A DNA stretch of 39,244 bases from Candidatus Peribacteria bacterium (GTDB lineage: Bacteria > Patescibacteriota > Gracilibacteria > Peribacterales > Peribacteraceae), in the NCBI GenBank assembly GCA_028286915.1, contig JAQBQQ010000002.1, positions 1-39,244 of the forward strand. Direction: 5' to 3'. A model generated the notes under the pieces. It saw only the letters and a list, made by a program, of their open reading frames with translations, was not told the DNA's origin and did no database searches. Positions 24,401 to 32,828 of the stretch are shown here, in pieces. A program made the position numbers and the translations under genes. The first letter of the stretch is position 1. Each line of letters opens with the position of its first letter.

Positions 24401-25784
24401 TCAGCATGGCTTGCTTGATTTTCTCAACTGAAACGAACCAGGAAGAAGTGGCATAGTTAAGCAGCGGAGTGTCGCACCGCCAGCAGTGAGGATACGTGTG
24501 AGTATAACTTATTTGTTCAAATAATAGCCCTTTCTCTTGAAGTTTTTTTATTATTTTTTGATCGGTTTTAGTCGGGTCGTCCTTTGGTTTTACTTCCTGT
24601 CCTGCAAAGTCGGTTACGGCAGGTATAAATTTCCCTTCCATGGTTACATGCTGGAGTACTTTGGTTCCTTCGCGTTTGCCCACTTCAAAGTCATCTTCGC
24701 CAAAGCCCGGTGCAATATGTACAACACCCGTGCCATCTTCCGTTGTCACAAAATCGCCTGCTACCACTCGGAAGGCAAGTGGGTAATCGGCAGTAAAATA
24801 GGGGAAAAGAGGCGTATATTTTTTGCCAATCAAATCCTGCGCGGATAGTTCGGAGAGAAGTTCATAGGACTCATTGTCTGGCTGGTTATTTTTAGGTTTT
24901 TCATTGGATTTCTTCGTAAAATAAGCCTGAGAGGCTATGTAAACGCCGTTTTGGTCAGGATTTTCCGTATTTTTGTAGCGAAACTTCACATAAGTCACAC
25001 CCGGATTTACTGCCAGAAACAAGTTTCCTGGCAATGTCCAGGGCGTGGTTGTCCAGGCCAGAACATAGGTCTTCTCATTACTCGTTTCCTTTGAATCCTT
25101 TCCGTCTTTTGGTTCCTCCAGGACAAACTTCACCACCGCGGATTGATCCGTTACTTCTTTATAGCCCTGCGTTACTTCAAAGTTGCTCAGCGGCGTGACA
25201 CAGCGCGGGCAGATTTGCATGGGCTTATGACCTTCATAGATAAGACCTTTTTTATAAAGTTCCTCAAATACCCACCAGATGCTTTCCATGTAATCGGGGT
25301 CCATGGTGCGGTAGTCCCAGTCCATGTCCGCCCAGCGTCCCATGCGTTCCACGGTCGTCCGCCACTCTTTGGTATAGCGTAGTACTACGCTGCGACATAA
25401 GTCATTAAAGGCCTTTACGCCCATGGCTTTGATCTTATCCCGGTCCAGGCCGAACTCTTTTTCTACTTCGTATTCAACGGGCAATCCATGGCAATCCCAC
25501 CCAAAACGGCGTTGTACATGCTTACCCTGCATGGTCTGGTAACGCGGAATAACATCTTTGATAGTGCCGGCCAACAAGTGACCGTAATGCGGCAGGCCGG
25601 TGGCAAACGGCGGGCCATCGTAAAAGCTAAAACTGTCTTTGCCACCCTTTTTGCGTTCAGACTCTGTATCCAGCGCAATCAGGCTGCGGAGCGAGCGCTT
25701 AAAGGTATCTTCCTCTTGCCAGTATTTGAGTATGCCGCGTTCCAGCGCTGGAAATGATTGTTTAGGGTCGATGGGGTCGAACAT
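21408..25784 (-). CDS. ileS: Isoleucyl-tRNA synthetase with two inserted histidine-phosphatase domains
   Basis: The 1458-residue protein charges tRNA-Ile. Class I signatures are HYGH (66-69) and KMSKR (1011-1015); the editing CP1 domain occupies about 200-440. The [16 protein letters not shown] and [11 protein letters not shown] segments match the eukaryote-like IleS2 class, often mupirocin-insensitive. Residues about 528-922 (24203-23019) do not belong to IleRS. They are two tandem histidine-phosphatase (phosphoglycerate-mutase-like) domains between GSRDAVRGI and [20 protein letters not shown]. Domain 1 has R536-H537-G-E, R587, E611 and H683. Domain 2 has L753-H754-G-E, R803, E827 and H893. 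Normal length is about 1000-1050, so the excess equals the insert. The frame is unbroken. The start is the only ATG consistent with the family N-terminus. Confidence 0.95.
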   Translation of the reverse strand: [1458 protein letters not shown]

Positions 25785-25909
25785 AGAAAATTGGATAAAT
25801 TCAGCAGAGAGTATAGATGCTTTAGTTGTGGAATAATATTTGAATATAGACTTGGCTTTAAACTAATATTAGTTTATAAGTATAATTCATATTGTTTGGC
25901 TCTTTATAT

Positions 25910-26794
25910 ATGAATAAGGATTTGGATACATCTGGTAAAGATTTTGAATCTTTGCATGGCGAAGTGAGACGAGCAAAACTTCGTTCTGTAGCGATCGTAT
26001 ATTTTATGGATAGAGTTAATAAAGAAATAAACAAAGTTTTTCAATACAAAGACGTAGATGAATTTGAAAATGTTTTAGAGGATTTAGTACGTTTTTGTCA
26101 TTATGAAAACCAGAAAGAGGCAGTTCCGCTTTGGGAAGTGGCGGCAGATTACGTGGCACTAAAAGATTTTGACAATGATGCAGACATCCAAAAAGCATGT
26201 GTCGCATACGAAAAGCGGCGGGATATTGATCTTAAATTAAAAGATGAAGAGGCGCATATTTTGGCTTTGTATAATCAAAATGAAAGGGTGCAATTTATCA
26301 AGCCGGGAGTAAATCCTTTATATCGCGGGGAAAGACATGCTGAGAGAGGCTTTATTCACACAGAAACTACCCGGTTGAAAAACTTGATAGATCTTTTGAA
26401 TACGATTGCCTATGTTGAATCACATTTTCTTCATCGTGTTAGAAATTTATTACTTATGCCGCTTAGAAAGGGCCAGGATATCGATGAGACTATCAAATTT
26501 ACACGTAATGAATTTTGTCATATTTTGTATTCATCTCGCCTTACCGGCGAAGTTGAGGTGTCTATACCTCTTTTAATAGGTATTTTATATAATGATGTAT
26601 TGGATCAGGCAGACAACGCTATTCCTATAGAAGAATTCATAGCCAATAAGCAACCAGGTAGGTTCGAAGTCAGTCTTAATAAATCCGATCAGTCGCTAAA
26701 AGATGCATTTATGGGAGCAAAGTTCCTACTCTATACGGAAGATGGAAAAGACTATCCGGTAGCTGACGAGGAAGAGGTAATAGAGTATGGGTAG
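25910..26794 (+). CDS. Unknown 294-residue protein, first of three-gene cluster
   Basis: The product starts MNKDLDTSGKDFESLHGE, is soluble, charged and mainly helical by eye, with no signal peptide or membrane helix. Features that can be seen are a histidine/arginine-containing YRGERHAERGF around residue 140, TRLKNLIDLLNT, and a C-terminal acidic tail ending DEEEVIEYG. I recognise no family and no catalytic motif. Base composition is AT-richer than the flanking genes. ATG 25910 is chosen; an in-frame TTG at 25892 is possible because a TATAAT (25881-25886) would place transcription start almost on it. It is divergent from ileS and lies 99 bp before the next unknown gene. Confidence 0.65.
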   Translation: MNKDLDTSGKDFESLHGEVRRAKLRSVAIVYFMDRVNKEINKVFQYKDVDEFENVLEDLVRFCHYENQKEAVPLWEVAADYVALKDFDNDADIQKACVAYEKRRDIDLKLKDEEAHILALYNQNERVQFIKPGVNPLYRGERHAERGFIHTETTRLKNLIDLLNTIAYVESHFLHRVRNLLLMPLRKGQDIDETIKFTRNEFCHILYSSRLTGEVEVSIPLLIGILYNDVLDQADNAIPIEEFIANKQPGRFEVSLNKSDQSLKDAFMGAKFLLYTEDGKDYPVADEEEVIEYG

Positions 26795-26893
26795 ATAGTA
26801 TCTTTTGGCTATACAAACAGCAAAAAATACTTGCAACATACCAAGGAATGCGTAGTATTATGATGTAATATTTTATTTGTATTGGTCAAGATT

Positions 26894-27376
26894 ATGAGAA
26901 TTGATACCGTCAATCCCAGTGTGTACGCGCAGCTACGTAGACTTCACGGTCTGAATGACCGGGCAGATACTGTAGCAGCGCAGGTTAATATCATAGAAGT
27001 GGATTACGAGCAGATTATCAGGGAAAAACTTGCCGCTGACATGCGGATTCTTGTCAACGATATTCTTAGGGATCCAACTTCTGTCGATATATTGCGGCTT
27101 TCGGCCGAATTATTACTCAAGCTCGAAGATTGCATGGCTGAAAAGGGACGAAATTCGATGAGTCACGACGATGATAATTTGCAACTCGAATCTCCGCTGA
27201 CAGATCGTATGAATCACTTGCAGACTGCCTCTTCTGAGCCCTTGGTAAATAATGTTGATTTAAGCTTAATCTGGGAATTGAGTCGCGTTTTAACTCAGAA
27301 TATACATAATATTACAGTTTCCATTCTGGATGAGGATAGTGAGTTTCAGCCTGGTCCAAACGGTATTGCTGCATAA
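26894..27376 (+). CDS. Unknown 160-residue protein, second of three-gene cluster
   Basis: The product starts MRIDTVNPSVYAQLRRLHG. It is soluble and predicted helical in residues 1-75 (AQVNIIEVDYEQIIREKLAA) and 120-150, with an acidic low-complexity middle (SHDDDNLQLESP). No family is recognised. It ends 11 bp before the ATG of the next gene, so the two are almost certainly co-transcribed and possibly translationally coupled. ATG 26894 is preferred over an in-frame TTG at 26882. A small helical partner of the following protein is a reasonable guess from the gene spacing, nothing more. Confidence 0.6.
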   Translation: MRIDTVNPSVYAQLRRLHGLNDRADTVAAQVNIIEVDYEQIIREKLAADMRILVNDILRDPTSVDILRLSAELLLKLEDCMAEKGRNSMSHDDDNLQLESPLTDRMNHLQTASSEPLVNNVDLSLIWELSRVLTQNIHNITVSILDEDSEFQPGPNGIAA

Positions 27377-27387
27377 TTTTGTATAGT

Positions 27388-28365
27388 ATGGATCGTCAAC
27401 TTCATAGAATACCCGGCCCGGAAATTACTAATTATTATAATGGCGGTCAGCCAGGAAGGTTACTACATAGTGATTCAATTAACTCCATGCTCGAGCAGTT
27501 TAAGGCCATTTTTCAAGACGCAGTTGCCAAGCAAAAAGCAGAAATCGCACGCTGGAAAGAGTGGCTTCCTTGTATTTCAGATGCGACAGAAATAGATATT
27601 CCTACCATGGCGGCTTTATATCAGCAGACTATTGTCTCAAATAAAAAGTTGAATGATTTAATAAGAGGAAATGAAGAGCAGCAATACAGGGCAAGAATAA
27701 ACCTCGAGAATGAAGGAGGCTTCTTGCATGAAGAAGCTCCGGATATGAATTTAGAGCAGTATGTACATCAGGGTATTTGTCGCGTGCTTAAATCTCCAGC
27801 GGAGGGAGTATTGGGTTTTTATACTATTCTTACCGACCATAAAGCAGTTCAGGAAACCAGTATGCGCGAATTCGGTTGGCAACCAGGCAAGAAATATGAA
27901 TCAATTACCGATTTACCGCAGGTAAATACTGCCGGTGATAAACTTATGTGGATAAAGCCCGAGTATGCCTGCAACGTGTTAAATAAGATTGAGGAAAACA
28001 GACTTGCGCTTCCGGGTAGCATTGTCATCAAAAGGAATGATATCAATAACCTGCCGACCAGAGACCTGGGTCTTGCAACAGCCTTAAAAGTTCAGGCATA
28101 TGAAAGCCTGCCGGAGGATTGCTATACGCTTACCAGTATCTTCCATATTCGCCGGGTAAAAACGGAGAATGTAGATATGATATTTGAATCGTCTGTCGTC
28201 AACAGATGGAGTGAAATTATGAACAGGCGGTTAGGTGCCGAAGCCATTGGTTATAGAATTGAAAAATTTATCCGGGCTGATGGTATCGAATTGGAGGTGT
28301 ACTGGGAGTTAAACTCGTCCAAAGTAAAAGACCTTGTGCGACGGGCATATGAAAGAAAGACATAA
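27388..28365 (+). CDS. Unknown 325-residue protein, possible GNAT-like acyltransferase
   Basis: The product starts MDRQLHRIPGPEITNYYNGG. An N-terminal part (25-75) is helical with heptad character (QFKAIFQDAVAKQKAEIARW). The C-terminal half (about 135-325) has an order reminiscent of GNAT acetyltransferases: VLGFYTIL strand, RDLGLATALKVQA (an RxxGxA acetyl-CoA-loop-like motif), YTLTSIFHI strand, then NRWSEIMNRRLGAEAIGYR. In GNATs that last pattern, N..S...RLG, closes the fold. Similarity is by eye only, and residues 150-225 do not fit clearly. The gene is convergent with the RelA/SpoT-EamA gene, whose stop lies 1 bp away. No terminator separates them. Confidence 0.6.
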   Translation: MDRQLHRIPGPEITNYYNGGQPGRLLHSDSINSMLEQFKAIFQDAVAKQKAEIARWKEWLPCISDATEIDIPTMAALYQQTIVSNKKLNDLIRGNEEQQYRARINLENEGGFLHEEAPDMNLEQYVHQGICRVLKSPAEGVLGFYTILTDHKAVQETSMREFGWQPGKKYESITDLPQVNTAGDKLMWIKPEYACNVLNKIEENRLALPGSIVIKRNDINNLPTRDLGLATALKVQAYESLPEDCYTLTSIFHIRRVKTENVDMIFESSVVNRWSEIMNRRLGAEAIGYRIEKFIRADGIELEVYWELNSSKVKDLVRRAYERKT

Positions 28366-28366
28366 T

Positions 28367-31132
28367 TTATGCCTCTTTTTGATTAACTGCGATTAAATTG
28401 CCTCCAATAAGCAATGTTATTGCCATTATGACAGGGCCCATGCCTGCCCATCCGAATATAATTCCATCAGCAATACATGTTATGATTGCTGCTGCGTTAA
28501 TGGAGCGGGATACGCCTTGGTAACTTAATTGCTGCGTAAGATAGTAGAAAAGAACATAAGGAAGTCCTACGAAAAAAACGCTAAAAAGACTTGTGAGAAC
28601 AATAATATTAAAAGACGGAATTGAGCTTCTCAGTACGAATAGCAGTGGTGTTGAGGTGATGGCAGCCGTAAGGCTTGTATAAAAAAAGAACTGCGTATAG
28701 CGAGCATGAATACGAGCTTCTTTCTGGAATTTATTGCTTGCTGCCGTGTAAATTGCAAACATGCCGAGTACGCATATGGAAAGTACAATGCCTAACTGGT
28801 CATAACCGCTGAAGAATAATATTCCGAGGCCTGCAATAGTAAGTGCCCAGGATGCTGAGAATGAAGCCACCGAACGTTTTCTTATAAGAAGTGGTGATAT
28901 GAGAATGACGGCAGTGGCACGCAGGATGCCGTTGTAAATACTGGGAGATGTATGATCCAATGCCACGTATGTGAGAATGTTAACAAAAAACAACGTAACG
29001 CCTGCTACCCAAAGCGAAGGCTGCCTGAGGGGAATTCTGGATAGTTGATTGTTGCGATTCATGAAGAAGAAAATAGCAGCCGCAAAAATGGCAGTAGACC
29101 ATGCTCTAATGACGGCAAAATATTCAGGCGTAATATCCGTCATTAGTATTTTTTTTGCGAAGATTGGATCCAATCCCCAAAGTATTAAGAGAATAATGAC
29201 AGCGAATACGTTGATAATAGCTGATGAAGATGAAATTTTCATTTTTACATTCAGCCCTAGATATTGTAACTCTTTGTAAAAAAGTAATTGCTCATCTCGT
29301 GTCAGCAATACTTCAATCTTTCCTCTGCCGGGCCGGGATAACGGTTTAAGCTGAATATAAAGATTAAGAATTCGATGGCTGTATTTTTGATAAATTTTAT
29401 TCATGTCATTTGGCAGATCCTGTTTTTCTTTGGGGATGGGAAAAGATACTTCCCATTTCAACGGCTTTGATTGCTTGCTGTTTTTTTTTCTGCCAAAAGT
29501 ATTGGCTACTTTTTGAGGATCGATTCTGCCATCTGCAATGGCAATAAATGTATCATCCAGCGTTTCAAGGCCGATGGTTTGCAGGGAGGTTTCTAATTTT
29601 GCCTTGTCAAATTCTTCGATGTATCCCTGCTTTTGATCCAGCAATATTTCTTGCAGAATATCTCTGCCAAGCAATAATTTTTTATTTATTGATTTGGAAG
29701 ACAGGGCATTGCGGATTTCAGCACTTGCAAAAGCCGTATGGACCCACTGAAGCCATTCACGATTTACTGTCTGATGCCTGTTGAACGTCACCTCCAGCGA
29801 ATCAGCCTGGTTCAATGATGTGTAAAAAGGGACTTCCTTTCCATTGACGCGGATGGAGGAAATGCGCAGGCCTTCTTCCTGTAAAAGATACAGTGCGGCA
29901 TCCAGCGCAGTGGATTCCTTTGGTACCTGCATCGTCTTATCGCCGGGGCCGTGAATGAGCATGGTTTCGCCTAAAATATCGCTCTGCAGGCTGCCCCAGA
30001 AATCGTTACTGCTTCCTTTTGTATCCTTGGCCAGCGGAGAAATACGAAGCGTCCAGGAAAGATATTCTTTTACACCGAGTGCCTTATGATTAAAGCAGAA
30101 CAGTGTTACGCCTTTCTCGGTATATTCCTGCATTTCGTGCGTGCGGATTTTGCAGCGGACACGGGTGCCGTCGCTTAGAATGATGGTAGTGTGCAGCGCC
30201 TTATAGCCGTTAATAAGCGGTCCGTTAATATAGTCCTGGAAGGAAAGCATTTCACGCGGCCAGAGCTGATGCAACATGCCCAGGCACTGGTAGCATTCAT
30301 CTACCGTATCGCACTCGAAGACAATGGCGATATCGGCAATACCGGTAATGGCCGAGCCTTCGGCATTGAGTTGCGGACGCAGTTTATCAAAACGCTGATC
30401 CTCATAATGAAGATCAAACTTGGGTCCCATGGCTGGAAATTCCTCAGTCATATACTGCCGGATAGCTTTTGTGACGGTTTGTGCCCGGCGCTCCAGCTTA
30501 TCCCGTAAGGCCAATAATTGTTTTAGTTCTTCCGGTTCCAGTACGGCCGTACAAAGTTCTTCCATTTCCAGAAAAACCGATTGCATGCTCAGGCGGTCGG
30601 CGATTTTTACGTACACGTCCATGGTTTCCTGCGCCATAATGCGTTGCTTTTCCGGTGACAGGAATTCAATCGTCTCCATATTGTGCAGACGGTCGTACAG
30701 CTTGATGATCATGATGCGGACATCTTTTTCCATGAGGCTGAAAATCTTGCGGAGCGTTTCAATTTGCTCGTTCATGCTGGAATGCTCAGCCATATCTTCG
30801 TCATATAATTTCGTGACACCGTCGATAAGCATGGCCACATGGCCGTTGAAGGCTTTGTCAATTTCTTTCAGCGTAAGAGGCGTGTCTTCCACGGTGTCGT
30901 GCAATAAGGCGGCAATGAGCGTGTCGGCATCGGCTGCCACGTGAGTCAGTTTTTCGGCGACGGCAATGGGGTGCGTAAAGTACGGCTCACCGGATTTCCG
31001 CTTTTGGTCTTTATGCATATGTTCGCCCAGTTCAAAAGCCTTCTGCACACGCTTTTTATCGTCAGCATGTAAGTAGCCCAAAGAGGATGCAAATTCATTC
31101 CAATGCATATAGACTTGTAATTTTACTCTCAT
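28367..31132 (-). CDS. RelA/SpoT homologue fused to EamA-type membrane transporter
   Basis: The 921-residue open frame joins two proteins. Residues 15-200 are the (p)ppGpp hydrolase HD domain with H54 (YFTHPIAVAE), H78-D79 (ALLHDTVED) and D147 (YDRLHNM), close to known Rel numbering. Residues 225-350 resemble the synthetase: NGYKALHTT and IRTHEM are present, but the basic ATP-binding stretch is missing and the catalytic Glu of EIQIRT is Arg (R326). Activity may be hydrolysis only. A TGS domain (395-452) and an ACT-like end (590-630) follow. Residues 634-917 are a ten-helix EamA/DMT permease. M631 is an internal ATG at 29242 exactly at the junction. A Nudix gene ends 28 bp upstream. ATG 31132 or the ATG at residue 9 may be the start. 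Confidence 0.85.
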   Translation of the reverse strand: MRVKLQVYMHWNEFASSLGYLHADDKKRVQKAFELGEHMHKDQKRKSGEPYFTHPIAVAEKLTHVAADADTLIAALLHDTVEDTPLTLKEIDKAFNGHVAMLIDGVTKLYDEDMAEHSSMNEQIETLRKIFSLMEKDVRIMIIKLYDRLHNMETIEFLSPEKQRIMAQETMDVYVKIADRLSMQSVFLEMEELCTAVLEPEELKQLLALRDKLERRAQTVTKAIRQYMTEEFPAMGPKFDLHYEDQRFDKLRPQLNAEGSAITGIADIAIVFECDTVDECYQCLGMLHQLWPREMLSFQDYINGPLINGYKALHTTIILSDGTRVRCKIRTHEMQEYTEKGVTLFCFNHKALGVKEYLSWTLRISPLAKDTKGSSNDFWGSLQSDILGETMLIHGPGDKTMQVPKESTALDAALYLLQEEGLRISSIRVNGKEVPFYTSLNQADSLEVTFNRHQTVNREWLQWVHTAFASAEIRNALSSKSINKKLLLGRDILQEILLDQKQGYIEEFDKAKLETSLQTIGLETLDDTFIAIADGRIDPQKVANTFGRKKNSKQSKPLKWEVSFPIPKEKQDLPNDMNKIYQKYSHRILNLYIQLKPLSRPGRGKIEVLLTRDEQLLFYKELQYLGLNVKMKISSSSAIINVFAVIILLILWGLDPIFAKKILMTDITPEYFAVIRAWSTAIFAAAIFFFMNRNNQLSRIPLRQPSLWVAGVTLFFVNILTYVALDHTSPSIYNGILRATAVILISPLLIRKRSVASFSASWALTIAGLGILFFSGYDQLGIVLSICVLGMFAIYTAASNKFQKEARIHARYTQFFFYTSLTAAITSTPLLFVLRSSIPSFNIIVLTSLFSVFFVGLPYVLFYYLTQQLSYQGVSRSINAAAIITCIADGIIFGWAGMGPVIMAITLLIGGNLIAVNQKEA

Positions 31133-31160
31133 TTAAGCTTTTGGCACGCTTTTTTTTAGC

Positions 31161-31640
31161 TTACGTTAAAACAATTTTAAGCGTTTTTTTCACATTGGCA
31201 AAAATTTCGGTGTTCTCGTCCATTTCAGATATGTCATTCCAGGTAAACCATCGCAGATCTTCTGCTTCAGTTTGCTCGCATTGGAGTGCCTGTTCTTCGC
31301 ATAAAGGCCGGGCCAGATAGACAAAATCCATGTGCTGATGAAACGGTTCGCCGCGTTCGGGGCTGGCGGGAATATGCTCCAATAGCAGCAGGTACGGCTT
31401 TCGGAGCAGCCGGCCTTCGTGGTCACTTGTCTCAAAAACATTCGGCTGATGGTCGCTGGCCAGTTCTATATCCAGCCCTGTTTCCTCCTTGCACTCCCTC
31501 CGCGCAGCATCTTCCGGCAGCTCATTGGCATCCACGTGTCCGCCCGGCGGCATCCAGCGGCCCAGGCGCTTGTGCCAAAGTAAAAGCACGCGCTTGCGGC
31601 TGTCTATGACAATGGCAGTGGCGGTAAAGTGTCGGATCAT
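31161..31640 (-). CDS. Nudix hydrolase
   Basis: The 159-residue protein carries a complete Nudix box. It begins GGHVDANELPEDAARRE (about residues 33-49) and continues CKEETGL, satisfying GX5EX7REUXEEXGU. The start MIRHFTATAIVIDSRKR is the first Nudix beta strand. Nudix enzymes cleave nucleoside diphosphates linked to other groups; the substrate is not readable. It lies just upstream of the RelA/SpoT-EamA gene (28 bp) and is likely co-transcribed, which makes a nucleotide such as a (p)ppGpp relative worth considering. A TACTAT -10-like box ends 7 bp before the ATG, with TTTACC 17 bp further up, so the mRNA may be leaderless. Confidence 0.9.
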   Translation of the reverse strand: MIRHFTATAIVIDSRKRVLLLWHKRLGRWMPPGGHVDANELPEDAARRECKEETGLDIELASDHQPNVFETSDHEGRLLRKPYLLLLEHIPASPERGEPFHQHMDFVYLARPLCEEQALQCEQTEAEDLRWFTWNDISEMDENTEIFANVKKTLKIVLT

Positions 31641-31744
31641 CAGCAGGATAGTAAGTCACGCACTCTGTATGGTAAAGAAGCCTTTACGATGGTGTCTCCG
31701 GTTCTGTATGTCGTGCGTTTCACACTGGCATATAGCTTATATAA

Positions 31745-32707
31745 TTATGGATGCGTATCCAGAATCATTACCTCCGGCCAGGCGAATAACCGTGCCCGGA
31801 CACCGGATTCACCCACGCCGCGGGTAATGGCCAGCGTCGTGTCGGCATCAATGGTAAATATTCCCTGGTCATACTGCCTGCCCAGACGGTCGGGAATTTT
31901 TGCCAGTGGCCCCATGAAGGGCAACCGTATTTGTCCGCCGTGCGTATGTCCGGTCACAATCAGTTGGGCGCGTTTGCTCTGGTCGTTTAAGATAATATCC
32001 GGACTATGGGAAAGAAGAATAAGTGGCATGTCTTTCGGGACGCTTGCCAGTGTCTGCGTAAGTTCATAGTTACGGAACAGCGGATCATCCATGCCGGCAA
32101 TGGCTATGTCTCCGCCTGGCATGTGCACGATGGCGGATGTGCCGCGCAATGTAATGATATGCATGTCTGCCAGATATTTTTCGATGGCGTCGGATGCATT
32201 CTTATATCTTGTGCCGCCGTTTTCGCCAATATTTCCAAGGTCATGGTTCCCAATGACGGCATAGATTCCAAATGATGCGTGTATATTTCCCAGCGGCGCC
32301 AGGTCCTCCAGTTTTGCTTCCGATGTGTACAAAAAATCTCCGGGAATAAATACCAGATCCGGTTTTGTGGCATTCACTTTTTTTACAACGCGCTCTACGA
32401 AGCGTTTTCCTTTAAACGGGCCGACGTGCAAGTCTGAAATGACCGCAATGGTCAGCGGCTGTCTGGCCGGGAATGCCACGCTATGGTGCGTCGTCACAAT
32501 AATCTGCGGCTCAACGAACGCGCCGTAGAGAACAGTGAAAAACCCGATAATACCCAGAATGCCGATAGGAGCAATAATGAACCGCCTTCTGGCTTTCCTA
32601 TTCCGCCTGAGCCACACGAGGCTGCCCGCACTCAGTGCCACAAAATAGGCCAGCATCAGCAGGATCATCATATCTCCCGGGAAGGCGTAGGTATTGAGCA
32701 GGAACAT
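31745..32707 (-). CDS. Membrane-anchored metallophosphoesterase (YkuE/YaeI-like)
   Basis: The 320-residue protein has two N-terminal helices (about 10-33 and 43-64), then a calcineurin-like phosphoesterase domain. Its motifs are VISDLHVG (metal), FIPGDFLY, VIGNHDLG, LSHSPDI and TGHTHGGQIRLP. All five metal-binding blocks are present. The GHTHGGQIRLP ending is that of the YkuE/YaeI group, which acts on membrane lipids or wall intermediates at the cytoplasmic face or outside. The substrate is unknown. It lies 104 bp upstream of the Nudix gene on the same strand. No Shine-Dalgarno is present. Confidence 0.9.
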   Translation of the reverse strand: MFLLNTYAFPGDMMILLMLAYFVALSAGSLVWLRRNRKARRRFIIAPIGILGIIGFFTVLYGAFVEPQIIVTTHHSVAFPARQPLTIAVISDLHVGPFKGKRFVERVVKKVNATKPDLVFIPGDFLYTSEAKLEDLAPLGNIHASFGIYAVIGNHDLGNIGENGGTRYKNASDAIEKYLADMHIITLRGTSAIVHMPGGDIAIAGMDDPLFRNYELTQTLASVPKDMPLILLSHSPDIILNDQSKRAQLIVTGHTHGGQIRLPFMGPLAKIPDRLGRQYDQGIFTIDADTTLAITRGVGESGVRARLFAWPEVMILDTHP

Positions 32708-32783
32708 GTGAAGCCAGTTTAATTGACCGGCCTCCGTTCGCCTAGGTTGTCTGCGTGCAATAAATCTCGTTTTTTTCAGCCAT

Positions 32784-32823
32784 AAAAATTGCCCCCAAAT
32801 CCGAATTTTCGGAAGTGGGGGGC
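32784..32823 (-). terminator. Terminator of the 51-residue gene
   Basis: On the minus strand GCCCCC...GGGGGC forms an outer stem and TCCGAA/TTCGGA an inner stem, followed by AATTTTT. The stem has internal mismatches. It begins 6 bp after the stop at 32829. Confidence 0.7.
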
Positions 32824-32828
32824 GTAAC

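Noticed and set aside
25785-25909. T-box leader upstream of ileS
   Set aside because: Only 125 bp separate ileS from the divergent gene, and no T-box sequence or antiterminator is visible.
29200-29290. A frameshift or assembly slip making the RelA/SpoT-EamA fusion
   Set aside because: Both halves read as sensible protein right up to the join in the same frame, so a frameshift is unlikely. A lost stop codon remains possible and is noted in the finding.
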